From NCBI GenBank assembly GCA_017428215.1, contig JAFRRH010000045.1, positions 62,001 through 126,000 on the forward strand: 64,000 bases of DNA. The letters are read 5' to 3'. Below, one piece after another: positions 37,101-44,503 of this stretch. Each line of letters starts with the position of its first letter. Position 1 is the first letter of the stretch. Made by a program: the position numbers and the translations under genes. The stretch is from Selenomonadaceae bacterium. GTDB taxonomy: Bacteria; Bacillota; Negativicutes; Selenomonadales; Selenomonadaceae. Under the pieces are notes generated by a model that made no database searches, was not told the DNA's origin, and worked only from the letters and a program-made list of their open reading frames with translations.

Positions 37101-37209
37101 TTTTAGCCGCCGCGTGAACTTTTGGTAAGTCCAAACCGAGACTTGACAGCGCGATACCCAGACTTCCTAAGCCTGTCGCCTTTAAAAATGTTCGCCTGCT
37201 CAAATCCAT
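34180..37209 (-). CDS. fdnG: Formate dehydrogenase catalytic subunit (Cys form, Tat-exported)
   Basis: 1009-residue molybdopterin/tungstopterin enzyme that oxidises formate to CO2. The twin-arginine signal is LSRRTFLKATGLGSLGIAL, then the [4Fe-4S] motif CHFCACGCGQIG and CPKGLG. The FdnG-like block NQTRVCHANTPPAMSAAFGRG has Cys (TGC) where E. coli FdnG has selenocysteine (TGA), so this is a cysteine-type enzyme. The rest aligns with FdnG through IQIRPGTDIAFLGAI, ALGMTQHTVGVENIR and the C-terminal cofactor-binding domain. The gene needs no SECIS element. Neighbours encode FdnH, FdnI, FdhE and FdhD. Confidence 0.95.
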   Translation of the reverse strand: MDLSRRTFLKATGLGSLGIALSSLGLDLPKVHAAAKTFKLTGAREFTSVCHFCACGCGQIGYVKDGKLIQLEGADDCPVNFGGLCPKGLGYAQIPNDATHRTTKPMYRAPGATEWQEISWDEAIERAARALKKARDENWIDTETINGESVKVNRTDAIGLIGGSQVNNEECYQLTKIFRSLGAMSLDNQTRVCHANTPPAMSAAFGRGAMTNPWYDLKNTKLAWVEGSNIAECHPMGLKNLMKAKKNGLKIVHVDVRFTRTSKIADYFIQIRPGTDIAFLGAIINYVIQNKKYDEQYIRLHTNAYMLIDPNFGFDDGIFSGYNENTRKYDMTTWKYQVDANGKPMRSADLFAPNTVMSILKKHYERYTPEVVSAITGASVADIKMAAEIYSSIKPAVFMYALGMTQHTVGVENIRCFTVLQLLRGNIGVPGGGIDAMRGQPNVQASTDYGIMFQYFPGYLPWPTEKTNTLAKWTHNSGTFRAKFLINLLKAWFGDAATKENDYCFGLLPIRNTTQNDSIYVQFEKAIEGKMKCIYFAGQNPMVSNPNIGNVHRGMRKLDSVIVEDLYLNETASFWERPDSPEGDPIDPKDIQTEVIFLPACSYLEREGTMTNSMRMIQWRMKGPDPLGDSKPDYLILDMLWKKIRELYADSTDPKDQIIKLLTWNYPQEHMVEHIMREVNGYDLSTGKLLNGIGEIKDDGTTNSGMWIYAGVTREGGVHMAKRRGQEDEGNMGIYPNYGWVWPDNIHLLYNRASCDEHGNPINPDKKIIWWDAAAKMWKGYDRPDVGSLTAGPDTPAGQKPFRMVGEGVGRIFAASYKDVENGETRDSSSTPVDGPIPEFYEPVESPTNNALHMNPNAQFSPCVIYPRMPDLQKIGTKDEFPYVLCSSSICEHWCSGTITRHITWLNELVKEPFIEMPKKLAEKLGIKNGDEVIVRSVRAQIKEKAMVTDRIKPLWINGNEVFVTWQPYNWGFKGLSTGPSGNYITIDALDPNAQSQEFKACLIDIKKA

Positions 37210-37221
37210 AAATCATCCCTC

Positions 37222-37932
37222 CTAACTTAATACAATACGTTCAGGATTGCTGTAAATACAAAAAGAATCGGCAGTCAATCGCCCCGCGAGCGTGACGCCG
37301 AATTTTTTGGCAATATTTATCGAATAAGTCGTCGGCACGGATTTTGCAACGACAACGGGAATATTCATACGAGCAACTTTAATAATCATTTCGGAGGAGC
37401 AACGCCCGCTGAAAATTAAAGCTTTATCTCCAAGAAAAATGTTTTGGCGAAGAGCCGCGCCGTAAATTTTATCAAAGACATTATGCCGCCCAATGTCTTC
37501 GCGGAAAATCAAAATATTTTTGCCGTCAAATAAAATGCCGCTGTGCGTGCCATTAGTTTTATCGTGCGTCGTCGACATTTCGCCCAAAAGTTTATCTGCG
37601 CAATTCAAAATATCCCTAGCGACGAATTTAACGTTAGAAAAATTTTTCTGCGCGGGCGCGAGCTTAAGTTTAGTTTCGACTTCGATTTTTGAATCGTTTA
37701 TTGTGATATTAATCACGTCGTCAATCAAAAAAATTTTTTCAGCTTGAGCGAGGATACCAACTGTTAAATCTTCGATATTTTCGGGAGTGCAAAAAATATT
37801 CCGGAAGTGTTTACCGTTTAAACGTAGTTCAAAAAGTTTTTCGACGGAGGTAAGTTTTTTATCGTCGACGAAAATATTTTTCACCGCGTCGTAGCGAATA
37901 ACGTCACAGGAAACAATTTTGTCCGAATTCAT
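37222..37932 (-). CDS. fdhD: Formate dehydrogenase sulfurtransferase FdhD
   Basis: 236 residues. FdhD moves sulfur from IscS-type enzymes to the molybdenum cofactor of formate dehydrogenase. It shows DKTNGTHSGILF, REDIGRHNVFDKIYG and IFSGRCSSEMIIKVAR, the conserved core of the family. The start is the ATG at 37932 with CGAGGAGG upstream; a longer in-frame extension lacks a ribosome site. It is the first clear gene upstream of fdnG. Confidence 0.92.
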   Translation of the reverse strand: MNSDKIVSCDVIRYDAVKNIFVDDKKLTSVEKLFELRLNGKHFRNIFCTPENIEDLTVGILAQAEKIFLIDDVINITINDSKIEVETKLKLAPAQKNFSNVKFVARDILNCADKLLGEMSTTHDKTNGTHSGILFDGKNILIFREDIGRHNVFDKIYGAALRQNIFLGDKALIFSGRCSSEMIIKVARMNIPVVVAKSVPTTYSINIAKKFGVTLAGRLTADSFCIYSNPERIVLS

Positions 37933-37976
37933 CTGATAAACCTCCTCGCGAAAAATTCTATCACGAAGAAATTTTA

Positions 37977-38111
37977 TCAGAAAAAAATTTTTGCTAAAGT
38001 GATACTTATCACAACGGTAAATAAAAGATTCTGTAAGCGAGTAACTAATGACGCAACGGTACGCCACGTTTTTAATCGTTTAGCTTTGTAATTGGCAATT
38101 TTTTTATACAT
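37977..38111 (-). CDS. Possible small basic/hydrophobic protein (44 aa)
   Basis: 44 residues: a basic N-terminal half (YKKIANYKAKRLKTWR) and a hydrophobic C-terminal half (LLFTVVISITLAKIFF). GGTGG lies 8 bases before the ATG, and a promoter-like pair (TAGACA-16-TATAAT) lies just upstream. It could be a real leader gene of the formate dehydrogenase operon or a chance reading frame. No family recognised. Confidence 0.35.
   Translation of the reverse strand: MYKKIANYKAKRLKTWRTVASLVTRLQNLLFTVVISITLAKIFF
37999..38012. promoter_or_regulatory. 14-bp palindrome, possible regulator site upstream of fdhD
   Basis: GTGATA-CT-TATCAC, arms perfect, 67 bases before the fdhD start. The flanked form AGTGA-6-TCACA resembles sites of the CRP/FNR family. 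It also falls inside the possible 44-residue gene, so it may be coding by chance. Confidence 0.4.
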
Positions 38112-38130
38112 AAAAAGCACCACCCAACTC

Positions 38131-38158
38131 ATTATAGTTAGAAGATGCTTTTTGTCTA
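38131..38158 (-). promoter_or_regulatory. Putative promoter upstream of the small protein and fdhD
   Basis: Minus strand TAGACA (38158-38153), 16-base spacer, TATAAT (38136-38131). It could drive fdhD and the formate dehydrogenase genes. Confidence 0.5.
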
Positions 38159-38204
38159 CATTTTGAAATACCCTGCACAATCGCAGAGAATTTTTTGTTG
38201 CAAT

Positions 38205-39011
38205 TTATTGACGTGTAAAAGTTTTGTCGGCAATATCACCGATACCGCCCAAAACTCCGAGACTTTTGCCGTCTTGGAAAAATTCAACCGCTCCGGCATT
38301 TCCCAAACGGAAAGTTATATTGTCTTTGCCTTCCCACGAAAGAGTTTGTCCGCCGTCGATAACGCCCTCTTGAACAACTGCACCGTCAACAGTCACGAGT
38401 ATCCAACATCTGTCATTGAATCGCGCTTGAACTGCTACACCGTCGGTTTTTGGCGGCGGAACAGGATTTGCATTGGCTATCGGCGTCGGTTCGGCGGGTT
38501 GTGGTTCGGGTTGAACAGTTTGTTCTTGCTTAACAGGCGGATTAACCGTTGCAACGTCGCCTTCCGAACTTGAAAGCCAAGACCATAAGCCGCCCGCAAT
38601 CGCCGCGATTAAAATCACCGCCGCAACGATTAATTTATTCGACGAGCTGCGATTATCGTCTTGAATAGAGTAGCCGATAGATTGTTTTTCAGGCTTAACG
38701 GGCTTAGACTCAACTTTTTTTTCGGGTTCGGGAGAATTTTCCGCCGCAATCTTAACCGCTTCAGCTTCTGCCTCCGCTGAAAGTTCTGCAATGTCATTGG
38801 CAAATTCTTTAGCGGCGGCGTCAGCGTCCATGCCCAAAAAATTTGCATAGTTTTTGATGAAACCCTTTGTGTAAACCGTGCCCGGCAATTTGTCGTACTC
38901 GCCGTTTTCGATAGCCTCTATGTAAAGAGCGCGTATACTTGTGCCCTGTTCAATGTCGCTTATAGATAAATTTTGTCGCTCGCGCTCTTGGCGAAGCGTA
39001 TAGCCTACCAT
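38205..39011 (-). CDS. RodZ-like membrane protein with N-terminal helix-turn-helix
   Basis: 268 residues. Residues 1-70 form a Cro/CI-like HTH of the RodZ type (LRQERERQNLSISDIEQGTS, YTKGFIKNYANFLG). An acidic/Lys/Pro linker follows, then one transmembrane helix (LIVAAVILIAAIAGGLWSWL, about 128-147), a Pro/Gln-rich periplasmic linker, and a C-terminal DUF4115-type domain (CWILVTVDGAVVQEGV, FRLGNAGAVEFF). RodZ links MreB to the wall-synthesis machinery. I start it at the ATG at 39011, with AAGGAG nine bases upstream; an ATG three codons earlier overlaps that site. Confidence 0.85.
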   Translation of the reverse strand: MVGYTLRQERERQNLSISDIEQGTSIRALYIEAIENGEYDKLPGTVYTKGFIKNYANFLGMDADAAAKEFANDIAELSAEAEAEAVKIAAENSPEPEKKVESKPVKPEKQSIGYSIQDDNRSSSNKLIVAAVILIAAIAGGLWSWLSSSEGDVATVNPPVKQEQTVQPEPQPAEPTPIANANPVPPPKTDGVAVQARFNDRCWILVTVDGAVVQEGVIDGGQTLSWEGKDNITFRLGNAGAVEFFQDGKSLGVLGGIGDIADKTFTRQ

Positions 39012-39065
39012 GTGAAACATCTCCTTTCGAGCGCATTATAAACGACTAATTTTTAAATTACAAGT

Positions 39066-40340
39066 TTAATTTTTTGTCAAGCGTTCGGCGCAAGCAGTAA
39101 ACTCCGCGATAATTTTTTCCTCGTCCAAAGTTTTAAGCTCGCGACCTTGCATTAAAATTTTTCCGTCAACGATAACCGTATCAGCCGCAGCAGAATTCGC
39201 CGAATAAACCAAAAGCGACGCAGGATTATAATTCGGTTGCCACTCAACGCTACTCATATCCCATAAAACTATATCAGCCTTATAACCTTCCTCAAGCCGT
39301 CCGACGTTAGCTAAGTTCAAAGCTTTTGCGCCGTTCTCTGTTGCCATTTGAATTGCCTGCGCGGCGGGGACAGCTAAAGGATTTAACGTATCGACTTTAG
39401 CAAGCAGTGCCGCAAGCCGCATTTCTTCCAACATGTCAAGGTTATTATTACTGGACGCGCCGTCGGTGCCAAGTGCAACCGTTACATTTTTAGCTAAAAG
39501 TTTCGTCACGGGAGCAATTCCGCTAGCAAGTTTCATATTGGAGCCTGGATTATGCGCCACGCGGACATTTTTTTTGCTTATAATCTCAATTTCCTCGTCG
39601 CTAAGGTAAACGCAATGCGCCGCGAGCATTCCACAATCTAAAAGTCCAGTTTCTGCGACGACTTCAAACGGACGCTTGCCGTAATTCTTCAAACAGTCGT
39701 CAATTTCGGTTTTGGTCTCGTTCATGTGCATATGAACTTCCGCGCCGAGTTTTTCAGCCTCAACGACGACTTTTTTAAGATAATCGGGCGGACAAGTGTA
39801 AATCGCGTGCGGTCCGAGCATAATTTGTATCCTGCCGTCCGCCGCGCCGTGAAAATTCTTGTAAAGTTCGACGTTCGAGGCTAATTTCTTGTCGCCGTCG
39901 GCAAAACTTATCAAACCTTGACTTAAACTGCCGCGCAAGCCCGATTCGTCGACGATTTTGGCGACTTCTTCCATGCAAGGACCGTACATATCGGCAAAAG
40001 CAGTCGTTCCGCCGCGAATCATCTCGACAGCCGCCAATGCCGCGCCACAATAAATATCTTTGCGTGTCATTTTGTCTTCGATTGGCCAAATATCTTTCTG
40101 GAGCCAATCCATCAGCGATTTATCGTCGGAATAACTGCGCAGGAGCGTCATCGAGGCGTGAGTATGCGCGTTTACGAGTCCAGGCGTGGCAAATTTGTTT
40201 TTTCCGTCGATAATGTGATCGTGAGTGACTTCGCCGCGAGTTATTTTGGAAATTTTATCGCCGCTGACGAAAATATTGGCGATTTCGACTTCGCCACTCG
40301 GTTTTAACATCTTCACTCCGCTGATTACGAAATTATTCAT
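39066..40340 (-). CDS. S-adenosylhomocysteine / methylthioadenosine deaminase (amidohydrolase)
   Basis: 424-residue metal-dependent deaminase of the MtaD/SsnA group. Metal and catalytic motifs are PGLVNAHTHASMTLLRS (near 52), EVHMHMNETKTE (near 200), LAAHCVYLSDEEI (near 237) and ALGTDGASSNNNLDMLEE (near 291). Such enzymes convert SAH or MTA to inosine derivatives. AhcY, which also uses SAH, is encoded about 800 bases upstream on the same strand, which supports this substrate. GAGGAC lies before the ATG. Confidence 0.85.
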   Translation of the reverse strand: MNNFVISGVKMLKPSGEVEIANIFVSGDKISKITRGEVTHDHIIDGKNKFATPGLVNAHTHASMTLLRSYSDDKSLMDWLQKDIWPIEDKMTRKDIYCGAALAAVEMIRGGTTAFADMYGPCMEEVAKIVDESGLRGSLSQGLISFADGDKKLASNVELYKNFHGAADGRIQIMLGPHAIYTCPPDYLKKVVVEAEKLGAEVHMHMNETKTEIDDCLKNYGKRPFEVVAETGLLDCGMLAAHCVYLSDEEIEIISKKNVRVAHNPGSNMKLASGIAPVTKLLAKNVTVALGTDGASSNNNLDMLEEMRLAALLAKVDTLNPLAVPAAQAIQMATENGAKALNLANVGRLEEGYKADIVLWDMSSVEWQPNYNPASLLVYSANSAAADTVIVDGKILMQGRELKTLDEEKIIAEFTACAERLTKN

Positions 40341-40521
40341 GAATATCAGTCCTCATTTCTGTTTTTGAGTATCATACGCGCTGAAAAACAATTTTGCAAC
40401 GGAAAATTTGTTTGAAACGCCTTTGAAAGTGTTTTGAGTGCTAAAAATCTGGTTTGAAAGGCGTTTTGGAGGAGCAAAATACAAAATTCGCTATACTGAA
40501 TTTCTGCAATCGGACAAATGG

Positions 40522-40540
40522 CGTCATGACGCGGCTTTTT
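40522..40540 (+). terminator. Palindromic hairpin with T run between the repeats
   Basis: GCGTCATGACGC is a perfect 12-bp palindrome, followed by GGCTTTTT. Confidence 0.4.
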
Positions 40541-40549
40541 CGGTCATAA

Positions 40550-40581
40550 AAAAATACCCCGTGTTTTCGGGGCTGATTTTT
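40550..40581. terminator. Bidirectional terminator between the repeats
   Basis: CCCC, a loop of GTGTTTTC and GGGG, with A residues before (AAAAAAATA) and T residues after (TTTTT), so it could act on either strand. Confidence 0.55.
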
Positions 40582-40627
40582 CGTCTCAAAATACAAAATT
40601 CGCTATACTGGATTTTTACAAACGAAA

Positions 40628-40656
40628 ACCCTCCGACACTCGCCGAAGGGCTTTTT
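40628..40656. terminator. Terminator-like hairpin downstream of the orphan peptide gene
   Basis: CCCT...AGGG arms around CCGACACTCGCCGA, followed by CTTTTT on the plus strand and TTTTCG on the minus strand. It lies just after the stop of the peptide gene. Confidence 0.45.
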
Positions 40657-40673
40657 ATATGATAAAAATTTTT

Positions 40674-41018
40674 TTAGTCACAGTCGCGGATTTTCGGATA
40701 CTTTGCAGCAACAATTTTCCACGCTTCGTCACGCGAAATTTGCTGACCATTGAGATAGTATCTGTTGGCACCTTTAGGGCATTCAGAGTCACAACTGACA
40801 GTTACGCAGGTAATGCCGGCTTTTCTCCAACCTTCATCAACCAGTGCGCTATAACTTTTCCAGTAAAGTCTTGTGGCGGCCGTGCCGTGCCAATCGTCCA
40901 CAAGTCCACGCTCATAAAGAAATCTGCTGTCGTAGGCTGTGTCTTCGGTAGTGCCGCCCGCTACCTGTTCGAGTTGCTCCTCGCTCATGATTTCGTCCTT
41001 CAAGATTTCCTTTGCCAT
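40674..41018 (-). CDS. Orphan peptide with a double-glycine leader
   Basis: 114 residues. The N-terminus MAKEILKDEIMSEEQLEQVA ends in GG at residues 21-22, the typical cleavage point of leader peptides removed by C39-type exporters or of Nif11/NHLP-like RiPP leaders. The remaining 92 residues contain four Cys (ITCVTVSCDSECPKG and the C-terminal CD) and many aromatic residues. I start it at the ATG at 41018, with GGAGATA upstream. No modifying enzyme, immunity gene or exporter is adjacent; neighbours are ahcY and the deaminase gene. Function unknown; a secreted or modified peptide is likely. Confidence 0.7.
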   Translation of the reverse strand: MAKEILKDEIMSEEQLEQVAGGTTEDTAYDSRFLYERGLVDDWHGTAATRLYWKSYSALVDEGWRKAGITCVTVSCDSECPKGANRYYLNGQQISRDEAWKIVAAKYPKIRDCD

Positions 41019-41106
41019 ATTATCTATCTCCAATTTGTTTTCTGCCTATTATACGCTCCGAATCCGATTTCGTTACAGAGTTTAGCAGAACATTTTTCTC
41101 TTGACA

Positions 41107-41136
41107 ATAAAAAAGCAGGCGTCCGAAGACACCCGC
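41107..41136 (-). terminator. Terminator after ahcY
   Basis: Minus strand GCGGGTGTC, UUCG-type loop and GACGCCTGC, followed by TTTTTT. Confidence 0.85.
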
Positions 41137-41150
41137 AAAGAATTTTTAAA

Positions 41151-42389
41151 TTACAAGCCGAGATATTCGCGTTGAGCGTCGGTTAGCGTGTCGATTGTCA
41201 CTCCGATTGATTCAAGCTTAATTTCTGCGATTTTTGAATTGATTTCTTCGGGCATAAGGTAAACTTTTTTGTCAAGCTTGCTGTGATTGTGCAAAATGTG
41301 CGCCGCGCTGAAGAATTGGACGGCAAAACTCAAATCCATAATCTCGGCGGGGTGACCGTCGCCGCTTGCGAGATTTACGAGCCGACCTTCCGCCAAAAGA
41401 TAAATTTTTCTGCCATCGCGCTGTAAAAACTCTTCAACATTCTTGCGGACGACTTTCCTGCTGACGGATTGCGCCTCAAGTTGCGGAATATTGATTTCAA
41501 CATCAAAATGCCCCGCATTAGCCAACATCGCGCCGTTTTTCATCAGCGGATAGTGTTCGCCCGTGATAACGTCCTTGTCGCCCGTCAAAGTCAGGAAAAT
41601 ATCGCCGATTTTAGCCGCTTCGGACATCGGCATGACTCTAAAACCGTCAAAAACCGCCTCAATCGCTTTAATCGGGTCAACTTCGGTAATAACGACATTT
41701 GCGCCGAGACCTTTGGCACGCATCGCGCCGCCTTTACCGCACCAACCGTAGCCCGCGATAATGACAGTTTTGCCCGCGATAACTAAATTTGTCGTGCGCA
41801 TAATGCCGTCCCACGTCGATTGCCCCGTGCCGTAGCGATTATCGAACAAAAATTTGCAATAAGCGTCGTTGGCGGCAATCATCGGGTATTCGAGCTTGTT
41901 TTGACGTTCCAAAGCCTTCAAACGCAGTACACCCGTCGTAGTTTCCTCCGAACCGCCGATAATTTTGCCTAAAACGTCGCGTCTTTTGGTGTGGACAAGT
42001 TCTGTAAAGTCGCCGCCGTCGTCAATGTAAATTTCGGGCGAAAAATCCGCCGCGTGGTTCAAAAAATCGTTATATTCGTCTTGAGAACAGCCGTGAGTGG
42101 CAAAAACTGTGATTCCGTCCTCAACGAGAGCCGCCGCCACATCATCTTGAGTGGAAAGCGGATTTGAACCCGTTATTACGACATCTGCACCCGCGTGCAT
42201 GAAAACTTCCGCCATATAAGCCGTCTTTGCTTCCAAGTGCAATGTTATCGAAATTTTTTTACCCGCAAACGGTTTAGATTGCGAAAACTCTCTGTCTATC
42301 GCGCTCATTACCGGCATAAAGTTTTTTACCCAATTAATTTTGTCGTGTCCGCTCGGAGCTAACGACATGTCCTTTACGATTGATTGCAT
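41151..42389 (-). CDS. ahcY: Adenosylhomocysteinase
   Basis: 412-residue NAD-dependent enzyme that reversibly splits S-adenosylhomocysteine into adenosine and homocysteine. Signatures are ISITLHLEAKTAYMAEV, GSNPLSTQDDVAAAL, DDGGDF, the NAD-binding GYGWCGKGGAMRAKGLGANVVITEVDP region and NAGHFDVEI. AGGAGG lies before the ATG. It is followed by the terminator and then the orphan peptide. The gap to the sensor kinase gene is only 22 bases. Confidence 0.95.
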   Translation of the reverse strand: MQSIVKDMSLAPSGHDKINWVKNFMPVMSAIDREFSQSKPFAGKKISITLHLEAKTAYMAEVFMHAGADVVITGSNPLSTQDDVAAALVEDGITVFATHGCSQDEYNDFLNHAADFSPEIYIDDGGDFTELVHTKRRDVLGKIIGGSEETTTGVLRLKALERQNKLEYPMIAANDAYCKFLFDNRYGTGQSTWDGIMRTTNLVIAGKTVIIAGYGWCGKGGAMRAKGLGANVVITEVDPIKAIEAVFDGFRVMPMSEAAKIGDIFLTLTGDKDVITGEHYPLMKNGAMLANAGHFDVEINIPQLEAQSVSRKVVRKNVEEFLQRDGRKIYLLAEGRLVNLASGDGHPAEIMDLSFAVQFFSAAHILHNHSKLDKKVYLMPEEINSKIAEIKLESIGVTIDTLTDAQREYLGL

Positions 42390-42411
42390 AAAAAATTCCT
42401 CCTCATTAAAA

Positions 42412-43704
42412 TTACTTTTTCAGGTTAACTTTTAACTCAACTGTAAACTTTGTACCCTCGCCTAGCTTTGACGCGACGGAAATTTTTCCTTCGTGAAGTT
42501 TAACAATTTCAGCCGCAATCGCCAAACCTAAACCGTTGCCGCCCATTTCCCGTGAACGTGCTTTATCGACGCGGTAAAATCTTTCAAAAACTTTATCCAA
42601 ATCTTCGGGCGCAATGCCAATGCCGCTATCCATGACAGCAAAAACTGCGCGGGCGTTGTCAACCTTTTCTAAGCGAATCAAAACCGCGCCGCCTTCGAGT
42701 GTGTACTTAATCGCGTTGTCAACCAAAATTATCGCCAGCTGCTTAATTTTCTGCTCGTCGGCGTTAATCATGACTTTAGTAAAATTTTCGCCGGCAAGTC
42801 GGATATTTTTTTTCTCGGCAATGGGCGTCATCGTGCGAATCACTTGCTTAAGAATTTCCGTCAAGTCCAGCCGTTGAATTTTAAATTTGAGCGCGTTGTT
42901 ATCACTGCGTGCAACCATTAGTAAATCGCTAACGAGGTTCGTCATTTTTTTGACTTCGCTCTTTAAATCTTCCAAAACTTGACGCAGGAACGGTTCTTTA
43001 ATCGACGGATCCGCAAGCAATAAATCAGCCGACGCCATGACAACTGAAAGCGGAGTCCTAAGTTCGTGCGAGGCGTCTGCCGCAAATTGTTTCTGCTTAT
43101 CATAAGCCTCTTTAAGCGGTACGAGTGCGCGTCCTGCCATGTAATAGCCGATTGCCGACGCGATTAACAGCGCAACGAATCCCAACACAACTTGCGCATA
43201 AGTCGCCTTTTGCAGTCCGGAATATAGCGCAGTGACATCCTTACCAACGTAAAGCGTTTGAACTGTTCTATCGTTAATAATTTTTTTGGAAGTCATCATC
43301 ACGGTATTAAGTTGCCCCGTCTCGTTGGAGTGGCGAAAAACTTCAACGTCGCCTTCCTCAATATTCCAACTTTCGATAACGTCCAGAACAAATTGTTCAA
43401 TGCGGAATGACGCCCGCTCGAATCGAATCAACTGCTTGTCTTCGCTGAAAATGTAAAAAAATAATCTGTCGTTAGCGGTTTTAAAGTAGCGCGTTTCATC
43501 GACAGAATCATTTGGATTTTGCAAATAAAAAACTTGCGCTTCAGCTACACTATTGGCGGCGTCCGAAAGCTCTTGCGCCTGCTCGGAAAACATTGACCAA
43601 TTCATCGCTAGGTGCATGACGAAAATTATCAACGACATGAATATAAACATTATCAGCGCGTAGGCAAAGGCTAAACGTCGCCGACTGCGCCCGAATATTT
43701 CCAT
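42412..43704 (-). CDS. Sensor histidine kinase
   Basis: 430 residues. Two membrane helices (about 12-33 and 171-192) flank a roughly 135-residue extracytoplasmic sensor. Then come the H-box FAADASHELRTPLSVVMASA, the N-box IILVDNAIKYT, the G1 DSGIGIAPEDL and the G2 GGNGLGLAIA. The partner response regulator gene ends with TAATG overlapping this start, so the two are coupled. The signal sensed cannot be read from the sequence. Confidence 0.93.
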   Translation of the reverse strand: MEIFGRSRRRLAFAYALIMFIFMSLIIFVMHLAMNWSMFSEQAQELSDAANSVAEAQVFYLQNPNDSVDETRYFKTANDRLFFYIFSEDKQLIRFERASFRIEQFVLDVIESWNIEEGDVEVFRHSNETGQLNTVMMTSKKIINDRTVQTLYVGKDVTALYSGLQKATYAQVVLGFVALLIASAIGYYMAGRALVPLKEAYDKQKQFAADASHELRTPLSVVMASADLLLADPSIKEPFLRQVLEDLKSEVKKMTNLVSDLLMVARSDNNALKFKIQRLDLTEILKQVIRTMTPIAEKKNIRLAGENFTKVMINADEQKIKQLAIILVDNAIKYTLEGGAVLIRLEKVDNARAVFAVMDSGIGIAPEDLDKVFERFYRVDKARSREMGGNGLGLAIAAEIVKLHEGKISVASKLGEGTKFTVELKVNLKK

Positions 43705-44378
43705 TATGCCTCCAGTCGATAGCCGATACCGCGAACAGTTTTAATCGCAATGTTGCCGTCAACGTCCATTAATTTTTTGCGTAAAATTTTCATATACGAA
43801 TCGATATTGTTGGAGGTAATGTCGCGTTCAAGTCCCCAAATGCGGTCGAGGATAATATCACGCGGCACGACGACGCCGAGATTTTGCGCGAGCAAGTCAA
43901 AGATTTGGAATTCACGCGGCGACAACTGGATAACTTGGTCGTTTTTCATTAAAACTTTTGTCGTGCGGTTAAGCGTGAATTCGCCGATTTCGATAACTTC
44001 CTGCTGAATTTTTTGCGTAGAACGTCTACCGAGTGCGCGGAGCCTCGCTAAAAGTTCGTCGAATTCAAACGGCTTGACAAGATAATCATCTGCGCCCGCG
44101 TCAAGTCCCATAACTCTATCTTCGACGGTATCTTTAGCTGTGAGCATGATAATCGCCCGCTCGTAGCCCGCCTCGCGCAGTTGCCGACAAGCCTCCAGTC
44201 CAGAAACGTTGGGCATCATCCAATCCAAAATCAAAATGTCGTATTCGGAGTACATAGCGTATTCAAAAATGTCCGCGCCGTTGGTTATCCATTCGACGTT
44301 GAATTTATTTTGGGTGAGCATGTACTCAATCAACTTGCCGAGACGGCTATCGTCTTCGGCGAGCAGTATTCTCATCAT
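43704..44378 (-). CDS. OmpR/PhoB-type response regulator
   Basis: 224 residues. The receiver domain has the acidic pair ILLAEDDSRLG, the phospho-acceptor in YDILILDWMMPNVSG, T in IMLTAKDT and the Lys in YLVKPFEFDELLARL. The C-terminal winged-helix DNA-binding domain has LSPREFQIFDLLAQNLG and ITSNNIDSYMKILRKKLMD. I start it at the ATG at 44378, with GGGAG ten bases upstream; an earlier in-frame start lacks a ribosome site. Its operon partner is the sensor kinase gene that follows. Confidence 0.95.
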   Translation of the reverse strand: MMRILLAEDDSRLGKLIEYMLTQNKFNVEWITNGADIFEYAMYSEYDILILDWMMPNVSGLEACRQLREAGYERAIIMLTAKDTVEDRVMGLDAGADDYLVKPFEFDELLARLRALGRRSTQKIQQEVIEIGEFTLNRTTKVLMKNDQVIQLSPREFQIFDLLAQNLGVVVPRDIILDRIWGLERDITSNNIDSYMKILRKKLMDVDGNIAIKTVRGIGYRLEA

Positions 44379-44503
44379 CAGTCGATCACTCCCGAAAATT
44401 TTTTCATGATTATACCAGATACTTTTCAAAAGCACAATTAAAACGGTTGATATTGGCGGGCGCAAATTTTATAATGGCTTAAAAAATTTTGGGAGGAAAC
44501 TTT

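Larger units (their letters stand above)
40475..40610. repeat. Direct repeat pair containing a -10-like element
   Basis: Two identical 24-base copies lie at 40475-40498 and 40587-40610; each starts CAAAATACAAAATTCG and ends with CTATACTG. The bases after each copy are also similar (GAATTTCTGCA and GATTTTTACA). TATACT could act as a -10 element. Purpose unknown. Confidence 0.7.

Noticed and set aside
40438..40662. Plus-strand 74-codon frame containing both 24-base repeats
   Set aside because: It spans terminator-like hairpins and the repeats, lacks a ribosome site, and reads as repeated non-coding DNA.
42390..42411. SAH riboswitch before ahcY
   Set aside because: Only 22 bases separate ahcY from the kinase gene and no folded leader fits there.
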